The translations under genes were made by a program, and so were the position numbers. 43,191 nucleotides of DNA, taken from positions 1 to 43,191 of the forward strand of contig JADGJG010000109.1 of NCBI GenBank assembly GCA_027596195.1, written 5' to 3'. Of the stretch, positions 22,301 to 32,830 are shown one piece after another. Source of the DNA: Podochytrium sp. JEL0797. Taxonomy: Eukaryota; Chytridiomycota; Chytridiomycetes; Chytridiales; Chytriomycetaceae. Within the stretch, counting starts at the first letter, position 1, and each line of letters starts with the position of its first letter. The notes beneath the pieces are model-generated. The model made no database searches and was not told where the DNA came from. It saw only the letters and a program-made list of their open reading frames with translations.

Positions 22301-24640
22301 CCAAACTCATCGCCACCGTCGAGGGATCACAAGACAAATCGGGAGAATACGCAAAGGCTTCGGAAACTATTGAAAAGATAGTTTCAAGACTTGCGAGTGG
22401 TGCTGGAGGAAATGATGCGCTCGCATCCGCTTTTTCGAACAAAGTGTCCCCGTCCGTTACTTCGTTCAGTTACCAGCAGATTGTTTCCGAGTTGGAAAAT
22501 GCTGGAAAACTGATGGTTGAGAAAGTCGGTGACGTGCTGACCAAAGTGAAATCTGCAGATAAATTCAGAGAGTATGCACTCAAGATCTCTGAGGATTACG
22601 GAATTTTAACCGCATTGACGATGGCTGGAATGGCGGAAACCAATGACGTAAAGGTCAAGGAAGCGCTTTTGTCTGAATCCCGTCAACTTGGGGGTGTGGC
22701 TATCAGATTGATTGAAACGATGAATCTGGCGAGTACAAAGAGTGCTGCAGACCATGTGAGCCGGTTGAAACTGGGACAAGCCGGGAGAGACGTTAGCAAC
22801 AATGTGTCGAGCCTAATTGCTGCCGCAAAGGAAGGAACCAAAGCTCTCATTGTTTGTGAAGAGGGGATCATCAGTATCACGGATGTGATTGCCGACCTGG
22901 ATTCCACGCTGATTTTTGCCCTTGCCGGAAACCTCGATCCGACCGACTCCAAAGATACCTTCTCAAAGCACAAAGATGGCTTGTTGACAGCAGCGAAAGC
23001 GCTGACAGAATCTGTTCAATCCTTTGCAGAAGCTGCTCATGGCTCGCAAGAGATTTTGATTTCCACTGTTGCCAGCACAATCAGCTCGGTTCGAAATCTC
23101 AAACAAATCGCACAAGAAGGAGCTATTTCTATATCCTCAGGAGACAAAAACATGCAGCAGCAACTTCTGCTCGCTGCCAAAACAGTTTCCGAGTCGTTGC
23201 AAAAGCTTGTCCAAACCACGAATGAAGCTGCTTCCAAGAAACACACTCCTGCTTTGAACGAACAAATTGATGCAGCTGTTCGAACCACATTCGTGTCCAT
23301 TTCGGATTTAGTTCGCGTTACCAAATTGTTGGGTGACGAATCACTCCGTGGTGAACGTGCCTTAGTGGGCGCCATGGCCGATATTGACGTTGCTTTGATG
23401 GATCTTGAATCGGACACACCCGCCCACGGAACAGCCCTTCCGGATGAAGTCATGCAGATTGCCAAACTGCTCGTCACAACTTCTGCAGGGCTTGTGTCGG
23501 CCGGGCAGCAAGGAAAACAAGATGATTTGGTTGCAAAAGCCGTCTCAATCCGTAAGGAAATCGAGGACTTGGTCAGAGCCGGAAAGGCGGCCACGGACAA
23601 AGCGCCAACCGAAAGCAAAAAGCCTGTTGTAGATGCCATCAAAGGATCGGCGCTCGCCGTGAAAGAAATTCTAGCTGCAATGAAAACCAACAAGACTTCG
23701 AGTATCCAAGCTGCAACCAAATCACTTGCACAGTCCATCAATGTTGTTATCTCTTCGGCACAGCTTCTTATTCCAACCGGATATGTGGATCCAAACGATC
23801 CCAACGTGATTGCCGAACGAGAACTCCTTTCCGCTGCAGCTGCCATCGAGGCAGCCTCGAGGAAGCTCGCGGCGTTGAAACCACAAGAGTCTCACCGCGA
23901 CGCAAATCACGATCTTGCATTTGACGAGCAGATTTTGGAAGCAGCAAAAGCAATCGCGACTGCCACGGGAGCTTTGGTGCGCAGCGCCACGACGGCACAG
24001 CGCGAAATTGTTGCTGCCAAAGCGAAATCAAATGCTGGAAAAGTAGGAGGTGCGACATTAACTAAAGCGGCGTACTTTTCTGATGGAACATGGAGCGATG
24101 GGTTGGTCTCGGCTGCGAAGCAGGTAAAGTAGCTTTGAGGTTTTCACGCACTCAGTTTAAATAACCAAAATCAAGGTTGCAATGGCCACTTCCGACTTGT
24201 GTGATTCAGCCAACCAAGCCATGAAAGGAGGAACGAACAACAGCCACGAACGCGTGATTGCATCTGCCAAAGCCGTCGCCACAACAACCGCTCAGCTGAT
24301 TGCCGCCAGCTCTTCCTCCGCAGGAATCGACACCAAGTCACAAGCACAAGTCCGCCTCAGAGCAGCTGGAAAAGCAGTGACACACGCGACGGACCAGTTG
24401 GTGAAGGCCGCCGAGGATGCAGGCGCATTTAATTTCAACGAGGCGGACGTTTTGTCTGGCGCCAACTTGAAAACACTGGCGAGCAGTGAGGCGAGCGCGA
24501 AAGCGATGGAGATGGATGCGCAGGTTTCGATTCTTCGGATGGAAAAGGAACTCGAGAAGGCGAGAGCGAAACTGGCCGCCGTACGGAAAGGAAAATATGA
24601 CGCCAAGAGACAGCAAACAACGAGTAATATTGGAAAATGA
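16344..24640 (+). CDS. TLN: Talin (FERM-headed integrin and actin linker)
   Basis: Ten exons (16344-16412, 16511-16817, 16882-17052, 17114-17384, 17444-17572, 17624-17896, 17948-20743, 20799-22032, 22084-24123, 24176-24640) give 2584 aa, close to animal talin. The head has F0 (LKIHCVDQGTTKTMQ), F1 (LKVKTLDGSVKTVLVDES), F2 (LREQGVYESSAVILKKKFFY, DPVQLNLLYNQAKE) and F3 (SLKTYGITFFLVKEK, LRRWAAAVNSFTLDFGDY near residue 370, AGYIDIILKKKK). F3 would bind integrin tails. The rod is an Ala/Ser/Leu-rich series of helical bundles. The C-terminus is an I/LWEQ (THATCH) actin-binding module (KSQAQVRLRAAGKAVTHATD) followed by a dimerisation helix (ILRMEKELEKARAKLAAVRK). A CAG acceptor lies 12 bp upstream of the ATG in the talin frame. 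This implies either a 5'-UTR intron or an upstream coding exon. Confidence 0.95.
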
Positions 24641-24662
24641 GAACTGAATGAGGAATGCCATC

Positions 24663-24668
24663 AATAAA
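24663..24668 (+). terminator. Polyadenylation signal of talin
   Basis: AATAAA lies 22 bp after the talin stop codon, within the 102-bp gap to the convergent TMEM53-like gene. Confidence 0.6.
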
Positions 24669-24742
24669 ATATCTGTGAAATGTCCAAATCATATATAAGA
24701 GGTCATTTTATTTCGGACGTATGATACCGGCGCCAAGTCGCA

Positions 24743-25634
24743 TCACTCTTTCAAAAACGCCTCGACAACAGCCCAGTATTCATCCTTATACTCAACCGCA
24801 TGCTTCACATGTGCGCTTTTCTCAAACACTTTCTCTTGCACGCCAACTTTTCCCTCGTCCTTCATCGCATCCACGAAACTCTTGACATCCCACCACTGCA
24901 CAACCTCGTCGGCCATGCTGTATAAAAACAACCTGTTCCCTCCCACATTTCCGTCCTCGTTTTCGATCCCGATGGCGTAGGGTACGCTCTGCGTTACTGG
25001 GTGATGCTTCATGTCTCGAACTGCGACAATGACAGCTCCGACCACAAACGCAGCCCCAAACACAAGGGGTTTGAGCATGCGCGATTTGACTGACGAAGAA
25101 ACAAATCCGGCCCAAGTGTACACAGTGGTTTTTCCTGGACAGCTGTCGAGAATCAAAGGAGTTGAGGTGGGGATTTGGCAGTTGACAGAATGGAGGGCAT
25201 TGAGGAAGCGCTTGAGCTTGATTAAGCCACCGTTGGAGAAAGCATGAATGGCGAGTTTGGGATCGGAGACGATGGACGAAGTGGAAGACGCAGAAACGGA
25301 GAGGTGTTTGGTTTCCAGATATTCAAGCAGAGGTAGGAACTCGTCAAACTCGGTCTTGTATTGATATACAATGTTGAAGTCTTTGGTAGTTCCAATTTGG
25401 ACAATGGCGGTGTAGCCTATATCGCTGGAAAACATGAAGGGGTTACATATGGGACTGAGTTTTTGCTTCCTCAACAAGTTGATCTTACCGATATTGTTTG
25501 GCATACTTTTCCACATATTTGAACTGCGCGTCCAACCATCCAAAGATCAGGACGTATTTGTTGCCGTTGGTTTGAGGGTCTGTGGGCAGTCCGATCCAAG
25601 CTGGGCCGATTTGGGTGTATTGCTCAAATTCCAT
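24743..25634 (-). CDS. TMEM53/DUF829-type alpha/beta-hydrolase
   Basis: Two exons (25489-25634 and 24743-25424) joined over a 64-bp intron give 275 aa, a usual length for the family. Family signs are the strand NKYVLIFGWLDAQ near residue 27, the nucleophile elbow AFSNGG with Ser near residue 112, PLILDSCPG, LFLYSMADEVV (acid), and SAHVKHA with the candidate catalytic His near the end. A hydrophobic stretch (LVFGAAFVVGAVIVAV) could be a membrane segment, as in TMEM53 of the nuclear envelope. The enzymatic substrate of this family is not known. It converges with talin. Confidence 0.85.
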
Positions 25635-26204
25635 GTTTCTGCTCTACCTAACTCTCAACTTTCAATCACGCCATATATAGTACTGGTTTCCTTGATTTGA
25701 ATTGGCGCGAAACTGACGTCAGCCATTCTTGATTTGAAATCTATTGAGGCTTGACTCCGGCTGAAAGTTAATGCTCGGAAAGAAGAATTCGGAAAACCCA
25801 GGAGATAGCCCACAGCTATGACGGCAGTTTTTTCATTTTTAAGAATTACACGGCTGAAATCCACGCGAGCCAAATGACAGGGATGATTTCAACGATGATT
25901 GAATTTCAAAACTTCAGTCTCGATCGTTTCCGAAAGGAAAGCAGTCCTGCATAACTTGCACATCCAAAGGAACTCCTTGTACAGGTTACCCGGGATTCAA
26001 TCATTAATTTATTTATTATATCCGTAGTGAAGGAAAGATATTGCGTTGATAAAGAAAAGGCGGACTAGTTCTAGTCTGTCTGACAATTAGTGAAAACGGA
26101 AGATCACGTACCACTCGCTAGAGGCGCGGAATCAAAGTCATCTCATTTCCTCACTCTTGACATGCACTCAATATCAGCTGGAAACAGTCTTAAGGAATTA
26201 ATCA
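25635..26204. other. Intergenic, promoter side of the TMEM53-like gene
   Basis: No coding frame with support. Presumed promoter and 5' UTR near 25640-25700. Confidence 0.4.
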
Positions 26205-26310
26205 CATGAGGTTTGAACTACAATCAATGTAGGACCTTATCTCCTTTCGGCGATTGGGACACCTCCCAACGGATAATCAACGCCGGCCGGAGAGCAGTTC
26301 AAACCCCAGG
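26205..26310. repeat. Hairpin repeat, copy 1
   Basis: The arms are CATGAGGTTTGAACT (26205-26219) and AGTTCAAACCCCAGG (26296-26310). The core shares GATTGGGACACC-like and CCGGAGAGC blocks with copies 2 and 3. The right arm contains GTTCAAACC, which fits the Pol III B-box consensus; this may be coincidence. Confidence 0.75.
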
Positions 26311-26408
26311 AGACCAGAGAGGCAGACAATGCGACCAAAAAAGGAGGCAAAAGACGTGCGAAAGGGAAGGGCACGCAAACGCGAGGGCCAGAACCGGTGA
26401 GAAAATCA

Positions 26409-26492
26409 CATGGGGTTTGAGCTACACTTAGGCGTTCGGGATCCCTCTCAACCGCAACTTAATGCCAGCCGGAAAGCAGCTCAAACCCCATG
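26409..26492. repeat. Hairpin repeat, copy 2
   Basis: A perfect 15-bp inverted repeat, CATGGGGTTTGAGCT (26409-26423) and AGCTCAAACCCCATG (26478-26492), encloses a shortened core (CGGGATCCCTCTCAACC, GCCAGCCGGAAAGC). Confidence 0.85.
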
Positions 26493-26632
26493 CAACCAGA
26501 GAGGCAACTAAACGGACCAGAGGACCCAATTATTAGATTCAATGAGAATATGGACCAGAAAGGGGGATGCCGGAACCAGAGACGACACAATTGAAAAAAT
26601 TAAAACACAGACACAACTCATTTGATAAATCA

Positions 26633-26740
26633 CATGGTGTTTGAGCTGCAATCGATGCAGGTCCTAGTCTCCATAAAGGCGATCGGGATCCCTCTCAACC
26701 CACAATTTCTTGCCAGCTGGAGAGCAGTTCAAACACCACC
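26633..26740. repeat. Hairpin repeat, copy 3
   Basis: The arms are CATGGTGTTTGAGCT (26633-26647) and AGTTCAAACACCACC (26726-26740). Relative to copy 2, one G-to-T change in the left arm is matched by a C-to-A change in the right arm. The core (GATCGGGATCCCTCTCAACC, GCCAGCTGGAGAGC) is shared. Confidence 0.8.
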
Positions 26741-26868
26741 CGAACAGAAAGGAAACAATTGCGATCAGATTAGATTCGAGCGACCGACATGAAGGGCCCG
26801 AAGCAGTGACGACAAAAGGAACAGAATGAACAGCGGAAACAAAAGACGCGGCTCTCTCGATAATTCTG

Positions 26869-26930
26869 CACTCGATGTAGGGCGTTGTCTCCATAAAGGT
26901 GATCGGGACACCAACAATAGACAGAATGAT
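26869..26930. repeat. Hairpin repeat, copy 4 (core only, different arms)
   Basis: The core CTCGATGTAGGGCGTTGTCT followed by CCATAAAGGTGATCGGGACA matches copy 3, but the GTTTGA arms are absent. Short ATTCTG and CAGAAT blocks flank it instead. Confidence 0.55.
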
Positions 26931-27489
26931 GGATGCACAAATATGAGACACGACTCTCGCGATAGATCACAAATCTCGACGTGACCTGGGGGGGTAAGCG
27001 TTCCGATTTGACAGGCGCAACCCCAAAAAAAAAAACCTGATGGGTGAGAGCGACGCGATGCATGTATACGGTGAGAGACTTGTTGAGTTGAAAGTGGCAC
27101 CGTTGGGTTTTGTCAGACGGGCTTTCGGCATGCTGCGAGGGCAACTCGAGCTTCTTCGTTGGCTCGGACGGGCAGATGGACAGGGCGAAAGAAGGACCTT
27201 GGATACAATGTACGGATACATCCTACAGAACGGTGATGTCAAACGCCATCAGTATATAAAAATCAAAATTCGTTTGACAGGTGGTGGTCCAAAACAAACC
27301 AAAAATACCTTGTTGATTTCACTCCCATTTCGTTTAGGCATGCCCCCCACAGTATGAATGCATGCGTGGAGGGACGTGTTAGGTTCGGGCGAATGGCGGC
27401 CGTGGATGTGGTGCAGTTTCTGAGGTTTTAATAGCCTACCAAAAGCACGAGCAAAGAAAGAAATCTACAAGACTTTTATATTGCATATT
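26931..27489. other. Intergenic, nothing coding supported
   Basis: Contains a small inverted repeat, TGTCAAACG / CGTTTGACA, near 27237-27285. Open frames on both strands look random. The region ends at the 3' flank of the type II membrane-protein gene. Confidence 0.4.
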
Positions 27490-28657
27490 TCACACCCCAA
27501 CAAACCCCGCTACAGCATCAAAATACGCGTCCATCGTGTCCATCCCAACCACAAAAACAGCCGCATCCCCTGCCCCCGCCTTCCCCACATCCGTCCAACC
27601 CACAACCACACCCGTCTTCAACTCCACTGAAACAACCGCAGGCGCCACAGCCTCCTTTGACGAGCCGGAATCCACATTCAACGCTTTCACGCGATCCCCG
27701 AGGTTCACTTCAAACGCCTGTTTCATCACAGCAGGAGACTTGTCGTCGTTTCCCGTATCGGCATGCGTGAGCTGGTACACCAAGTTGGTCGACACAACGT
27801 AAACAGACGGATCAAACACCCCTTTCGCATCCTTCCAAGAAACAAACAACGACGTTTCGTTCAAATCAACTCCGTGAATCCAAACAGGGTTTGTCGCATC
27901 TCCGTTGTTGGATTGGAACTGTTGCTCGAGGCGGTGAAAGTTTGGGAGGACGGTTTCGACTAATTTGACGACGTGGTCGTATTCTGAGAGGGAGTGGATG
28001 TGGGAGAGGAAGTCGAATGTGGAGGTGGCGTGCTGTGGGGTGGGGTGAGTTTACGCGTTCGCGGTCGACTCAAGTATTCCTCACCATGACATCCGAATGA
28101 TAAACTGCCTTCTCCACCTGCACAAACTTGACCCCACCACCCGTTCCTGAATAATGATCCCAATAAAACACCAAATGCAGCTTCGAAGCGGCCCGCACAC
28201 GACTCATTTCGTAGTTTCGAAACGCGGTGCGTACAAGGGCGCGGCGTGTAAACGAGTCGGCGGAGGGAGATGATTCAAAGGCCATGAGAATGGAATGCTT
28301 TGCGGGTGGTGATGCGATTGGTATGGCGGGTGCGGGAGTTGCTGGGGCAGCGAGAGAAGGCAACGTGGCAGGTTGATCGGATACGCCGGCATGCTTGTGC
28401 TCAATGACAAGGTGATGGCCCAGGAACCATCCCATTAAGGATCTTCCGTAGAGAACCAGGAACAGAAGTGAAACCAGAAGCGAAGCCAGGCGAATCGCTT
28501 TGGTTCGCCTCGAATTCAGAGAACCTGAAGCATCGAGTCCAAATACTTTGCGAGTTTCGCGGGCGAGTCTTTTGAAGCGAGAGGATGGTGGGGGAGTGTA
28601 TTTGGTGCCGTCGCGGGCAACGTATCGCGGGTGCGAAGTGTACAGATTATTCGACAT
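27490..28657 (-). CDS. Type II membrane protein, distant glycosyltransferase look-alike
   Basis: Two exons (28085-28657 and 27490-28032; 52-bp intron, phase 0) give 371 aa. A short cytosolic basic N-terminus precedes one membrane anchor near residues 56-78 (RLASLLVSLLFLVLYGR). A Pro/Ala stem and a lumenal domain follow, the layout of Golgi glycosyltransferases. The lumenal part (RRALVRTAFRNYEMSR, SKLHLVFYW, then YDHVVKLVETVLPNFHRLE) resembles the order in GT31 beta-1,3-galactosyltransferases, but the DxD position reads VET. The family call is weak; an inactive relative or an unrelated secretory protein is equally possible. It is divergent from SEC63. Confidence 0.7.
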
Positions 28658-28989
28658 GGATTTTTTCGACCGGAAGTGGTCCAGGCAGGAAGTCAGGTTT
28701 ATATGGTATATCATTCAGATCACAAGAGCCGCGTATCTCTTTGGCGAGCTGTTATTGCCCCGAATTAGAGAAACGCGATGCGTATTATCCCTTCAGGAAA
28801 AGGAATGCTAAGAAGGCAAGAGCGCAATCACAATAGATATTCAACATCATCACGTACCCGTACCCTATATTTAAAAGAATAAGTGAAAAGGTGGAGAAAC
28901 GGAGCAAGGAGCAAATGCCACGTTGATCAGTCCCCGATCCAAATCAAAACCAATTTTTTCACCAACCCAACCAGAACAAGCTCGCACGG
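28658..28989. promoter_or_regulatory. Divergent promoter region upstream of SEC63
   Basis: 332 bp lie between the two oppositely oriented start codons. No named motif is recognised. Confidence 0.45.
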
Positions 28990-31850
28990 ATGGGCCAATA
29001 CGAATACGACGAGAACGGATCCATCTTCTACTACTTTGTGGTCTCGATCCTCGCCCTGATCCTCATCCCGGCAACGTACTCTGCCCTGGTCGTTACTCCA
29101 TCGCCGATTGCGAAACACACGGAGGGTAAGCACGGGTTCGACCATTCGCCTGGTGAACTCACCACTTCCCTAGGAGTCCCCGCCTGTCCCTGCAAACAAT
29201 GCGCTATCAAGGCGACAACGGTAGCCAAGGCCAAAGCGGCGCGCAAGGCTGGCGTCCTGTCCACAAAGTAATTATCGATATTCAATTCGGTTTCTGTTCC
29301 CGAGGATTGGAGATTGGTCCTGCTGGTTCTTAGCGAGCGATTGGATCGATACGAATGATTCCGCTGTACTTGGATATCTTCGAATCGCTCAAAGTCTAAA
29401 CCCGTGAAAACACACTTTGGGAACAACCCCCACTCCTCCGAAAATGCTTCCATACCCTTCCCTTCCCTTCTCTCTGTGTCTAATTCGAATCCTTCAATTT
29501 GCGCACTTGATCCCAACTTCCACAGAAACATTCTTTTGATTCTCGGGTGGATCGCCTTTGCCTTTGTGTCCTACAAGGTGGCCACCACTGAGCTGGCTGA
29601 AACCGGACTGTGGGATCCGTATGAGATTTTGGGCCTGACGACGGTAAGCTTGTTTTCTTTGGGAGTTGGGTTCCTTTGAGTTTCTGATATTCTTTTCTCC
29701 ATTCACACACACCACAATCAGTCTGCCACAGAATCCGAAATCAAAAAGAAGTTCAGAAAGCTGTCTCTCCAATTGTACGTTCCCCTTCTCCATCGCCACA
29801 TTTTTCGTTGCACATCTCACAACCCCGCCTCCCCTCAAATTCAACCAGCCACCCCGACAAAGTCACGGGAACCGAAGCTGAAAAGGAAGCCGCCGCCCAA
29901 ATCTACAACGACCTGTCCAAGGCGCAAAAGGTTTTGACGGATGCCGAGGCGAGAGCCACTTTTGATGAGTTTGGACACCCGGATGGTCGTCAAGGTGAGA
30001 ATCGGGTTTCGGGTGTTGTGATTCGATTGGATTACGTGGATCCGGAATTCCAGAGAAGCCGCCCCTTCATCCACAAATTGCCATCCCCAAATCTAACACA
30101 AATAAAAATTCCCCACCCCGCGAAAAATAACAGCCCTCTCCCTCGGAATCGCACTCCCCAAATACCTTATTGACGCGCAAAACAATGTCCTCGTTCTGTT
30201 CCTGTACGGCTCCATCTTTGGCATCCTGATGCCCATTTTCGTGGCGCGGTGGTGGTACAGTTCGAAAAACATGAACAACGACAAGATTCGTCATGAAACG
30301 ATGGGCAAGCTGTATAAGGAGTTGAAGGTGGATACGAATGCGAAAGGTTTGTGTTGTTTTTTGGTGTTGTTTTTGTGGGGTTTCGGTTTGTTAACCTCAC
30401 ACTCTCATTCGTTGGGGTTTGGCGCTACCAGCCATGTTGGATATCGTGTGCACGGCAGATGAAATGATTGACGCGGTCACATATGACAAGAGTGAACGTG
30501 TGAAGCTTGAGGAACTCGCGATGCTGGTTGCGCAGGAGGCGGGCAAAGCTGGATACGTGTTTGAAGCCAAAAAGAAGGTACATTGTGGATTCCCCACCCC
30601 CCCTCAGACGCACATGCCTTTCTTACACCCCTCTCCAAATTCAGTACGCCACCGTCGGCGAAGCCGTCACCCACAAAATCCAAATCCTCCTCTACGCCCA
30701 CCTCACCCGCCTCCCCATCTCGGACGTCAAACTCGCCGCCGAACAGTCGGCCATTGCCGAACTTGCGCCCATGGTGATTGTCGGGATTCTCCAAATCTGC
30801 GCGTCGCGGTTCTGGTTGAGCACGGCGATGGTGGCGATTGATTTGCGACAGGCTGTGATTCAGGCTGTTTTGCCGAGTCGTGGGCCATTGGGGCAGGTGC
30901 CGTATGTGTCTTTGGAGTTGTTGAAGGGGTTTGTTGGGGGGAAGGTATGTTTTTTGACCTGTTTTGTGGCTCTCGGAGGGTTCTCGGAGACTGAACTCGT
31001 TTAAACAGCATCGCGTCACTTGTCCGCGTGAATTGATTGAACTTCCTGAATCGGAAAGTCGCGAACTGTTGAAATCGTTGTCGAAGGAGCAAGGCGATGA
31101 AATGCTTGCCATTGCGAAACAGTACCCTCTCGTGCGTGTGTCCAAGTGCAACTTCTCAGGTTCATACCCGCCATTCTTTTCTCTTCACCCCAACCCCCGC
31201 AAACTAAACCCCACCCCCCCGCAGTCATTGGCGAAGAATTCATCACCCCCTCCGCCATCGTCACGCTCTCCGTCACCCTCTCCCACATCACCCCAGCCGA
31301 AGCACTCCACAACAAACAACACGGCGCCCCACCCATCGATGTAACCCCGCCCCCCGTCACGCACGCCGAGAAACCCGCACAATGGTTCAAACCGGCCCCA
31401 AAGAACCTCCTCCCGATTCATTGCCCGTATTACCCGAAGGAAGTGACGTCAACGTGGTGGATCCTCATGGGCTCCCCCGAAACCAACCGTCTCATCTCCC
31501 TCTCGAAAGTGAAGGACGCGGGGCCCCCGGGGGTTGGGGAACCGCAGACGGTGAAACTCCAATTCCAAGCCCCACCGCAACCAGGCACATGGACGTTCCA
31601 CGTGTACGTCAAGAGCGATGGAGCCATGGGATGTGACTTGGACGTGGAGATGACGCTTGTGGTTGTGGATGTTCCGGAGGTTTCGAGGGCGATTGTGGAG
31701 GAGGAGATGAGTGAGCCGGAGGAGGATTCGATTGCGGGGCAGATGGCGATGTTGAAGGGGGAGGTGAGTGCGGGTGGGGGTGGTGGGGGAGGGGGGGCGG
31801 GAAGGGTGAGGGAAGAGTTGGAGGATTCTAGTGATAGTGATAGTGATTGA
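28990..31850 (+). CDS. SEC63: Sec63, ER translocon J-protein
   Basis: Ten exons (28990-29125, 29174-29267, 29526-29643, 29722-29774, 29849-29994, 30134-30346, 30432-30577, 30645-30944, 31009-31159, 31225-31850) give 660 aa; yeast Sec63 has 663. The protein recruits the Hsp70 BiP to the Sec61/Sec62 translocon. TM1 lies near residues 13-35, TM2 (NILLILGWIAFAFVSYKVA) near 78-97 and TM3 near 190-215. The lumenal J domain (YEILGLTTSATESEIKKKFR, with HPD at about 135-137 and FDEFGHPDGRQ) sits between TM2 and TM3. The Brl helical and Ig-like parts follow, including the conserved WWILMG and FQAPPQPGTWTFHVYVKSD stretches, then an acidic EE/SDSDSD tail. Exon 2 adds a Cys-rich CPCKQC segment. The first intron is 48 bp and would stay in frame if retained. 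Confidence 0.95.
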
Positions 31851-31903
31851 GGAGAGGGTTGGGTGGTTTTTGTTTTGAGGGTGTGTTGTTGAGTTTTCGA
31901 GGG

Positions 31904-31909
31904 AATAAA
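31904..31909 (+). terminator. Polyadenylation signal of SEC63
   Basis: AATAAA lies 54 bp after the SEC63 stop codon. Confidence 0.5.
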
Positions 31910-32338
31910 TATCCCGCGGCGGAATATGAAAAGTGTCGTTATTTTTTGAAGGAGGGATATTTTGTGAGGAGGGAAGGAAAACATCAAACCCCGGAAATGA
32001 TTGGACATGCGTTTGGACGTTTTGTTGTCGATCTGAGTGATCTCTAGAATATCAATCTCCAAAGTAGCTGATTGTATGCAGAAGGTTGACGTTTTTGTCA
32101 AACGTGAAGGTGTGTTGGAGCAGAATGATTTCGTAGTGACTTTCGTCGAAAAATACTCATATATTTAGTGCAGGAGAGAAGGCAGAAACCAAATTGACGA
32201 TCATTGCTGGTGTGTGAAGGACGCAGCAGCCGCAGCGCGGATATCCGGTTTTTTGCCCGCCTTGAAACAACGCAACCAACAACGCGTACTTTCCCTGTTC
32301 CACCGATTCCTTCTCACCCGTCGCTTCTCAAAATAAAT
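31910..32338. other. Intergenic, nothing recognised
   Basis: 3' flank of SEC63. No supported gene. Confidence 0.4.
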
Positions 32339-32806
32339 TCATAGACACATCGAAGAACGCTTCTTGGCAGGCCACAGCGCGTGCGGCGCGTGCAAAGAAA
32401 ATCCCTCAAAGCCGCGTGAAAGAGGTGAATTCCACAACGTTGAATTCCTTTCAACCACACCCATTCTGGTGCTACTAAGAGAAAGCGCGTGTTTGTTGGT
32501 CTCGTCAAGGCGCCATCGGTTCTCAAAAACCACCCGGACTTTGTGGACGTGGCTCCTCTGGCAGTTTCTGGAAAGAGATCCCGAAGGACGGCGTCGGAGA
32601 CTGTTGATGGATTTCATGTCTATAGAAACCAAAATACCAAATAGAAAGCAAAGGGCTACAGATGCGCAAAACACCCTCCTCCATCCGCTTTTATCCGTTC
32701 GACGACGATATCTTTTCAAGAATGTCAATGGATTTATTTGTTTTTGTGATTTAGAATGCGTGTAATTTTTCTCTGCAAGTTCTGCAAGTGGTATCCTCTC
32801 ATGCAA
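32339..32806 (-). CDS. Doubtful 155-aa open frame with one membrane segment
   Basis: An open minus-strand frame containing VFCASVALCFLFGILVSID, which could span a membrane. There are no homologous blocks, and a plus-strand frame overlaps it. It lies just downstream of WOPR copy 1 and may be 3' flank rather than a gene. Confidence 0.15.
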   Translation of the reverse strand: MHERIPLAELAEKNYTHSKSQKQINPLTFLKRYRRRTDKSGWRRVFCASVALCFLFGILVSIDMKSINSLRRRPSGSLSRNCQRSHVHKVRVVFENRWRLDETNKHALSLSSTRMGVVERNSTLWNSPLSRGFEGFSLHAPHALWPAKKRSSMCL

Positions 32807-32830
32807 CGGGTTCAGAATGTGTCTGGGAAA

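Noticed and set aside
23037..23846. 269-codon minus-strand open frame
   Set aside because: It lies antisense inside a talin rod exon with clear homology; Ala/Ser-rich coding leaves the reverse frame open.
26205..26740. tRNA genes suggested by GTTCAAACC
   Set aside because: No acceptor stem, D-arm or anticodon arm can be assembled; only the B-box-like word is present.
27040..27357. 105-codon open frame
   Set aside because: No homology, no splice-consistent neighbours, overlapping frames on both strands; probably chance.
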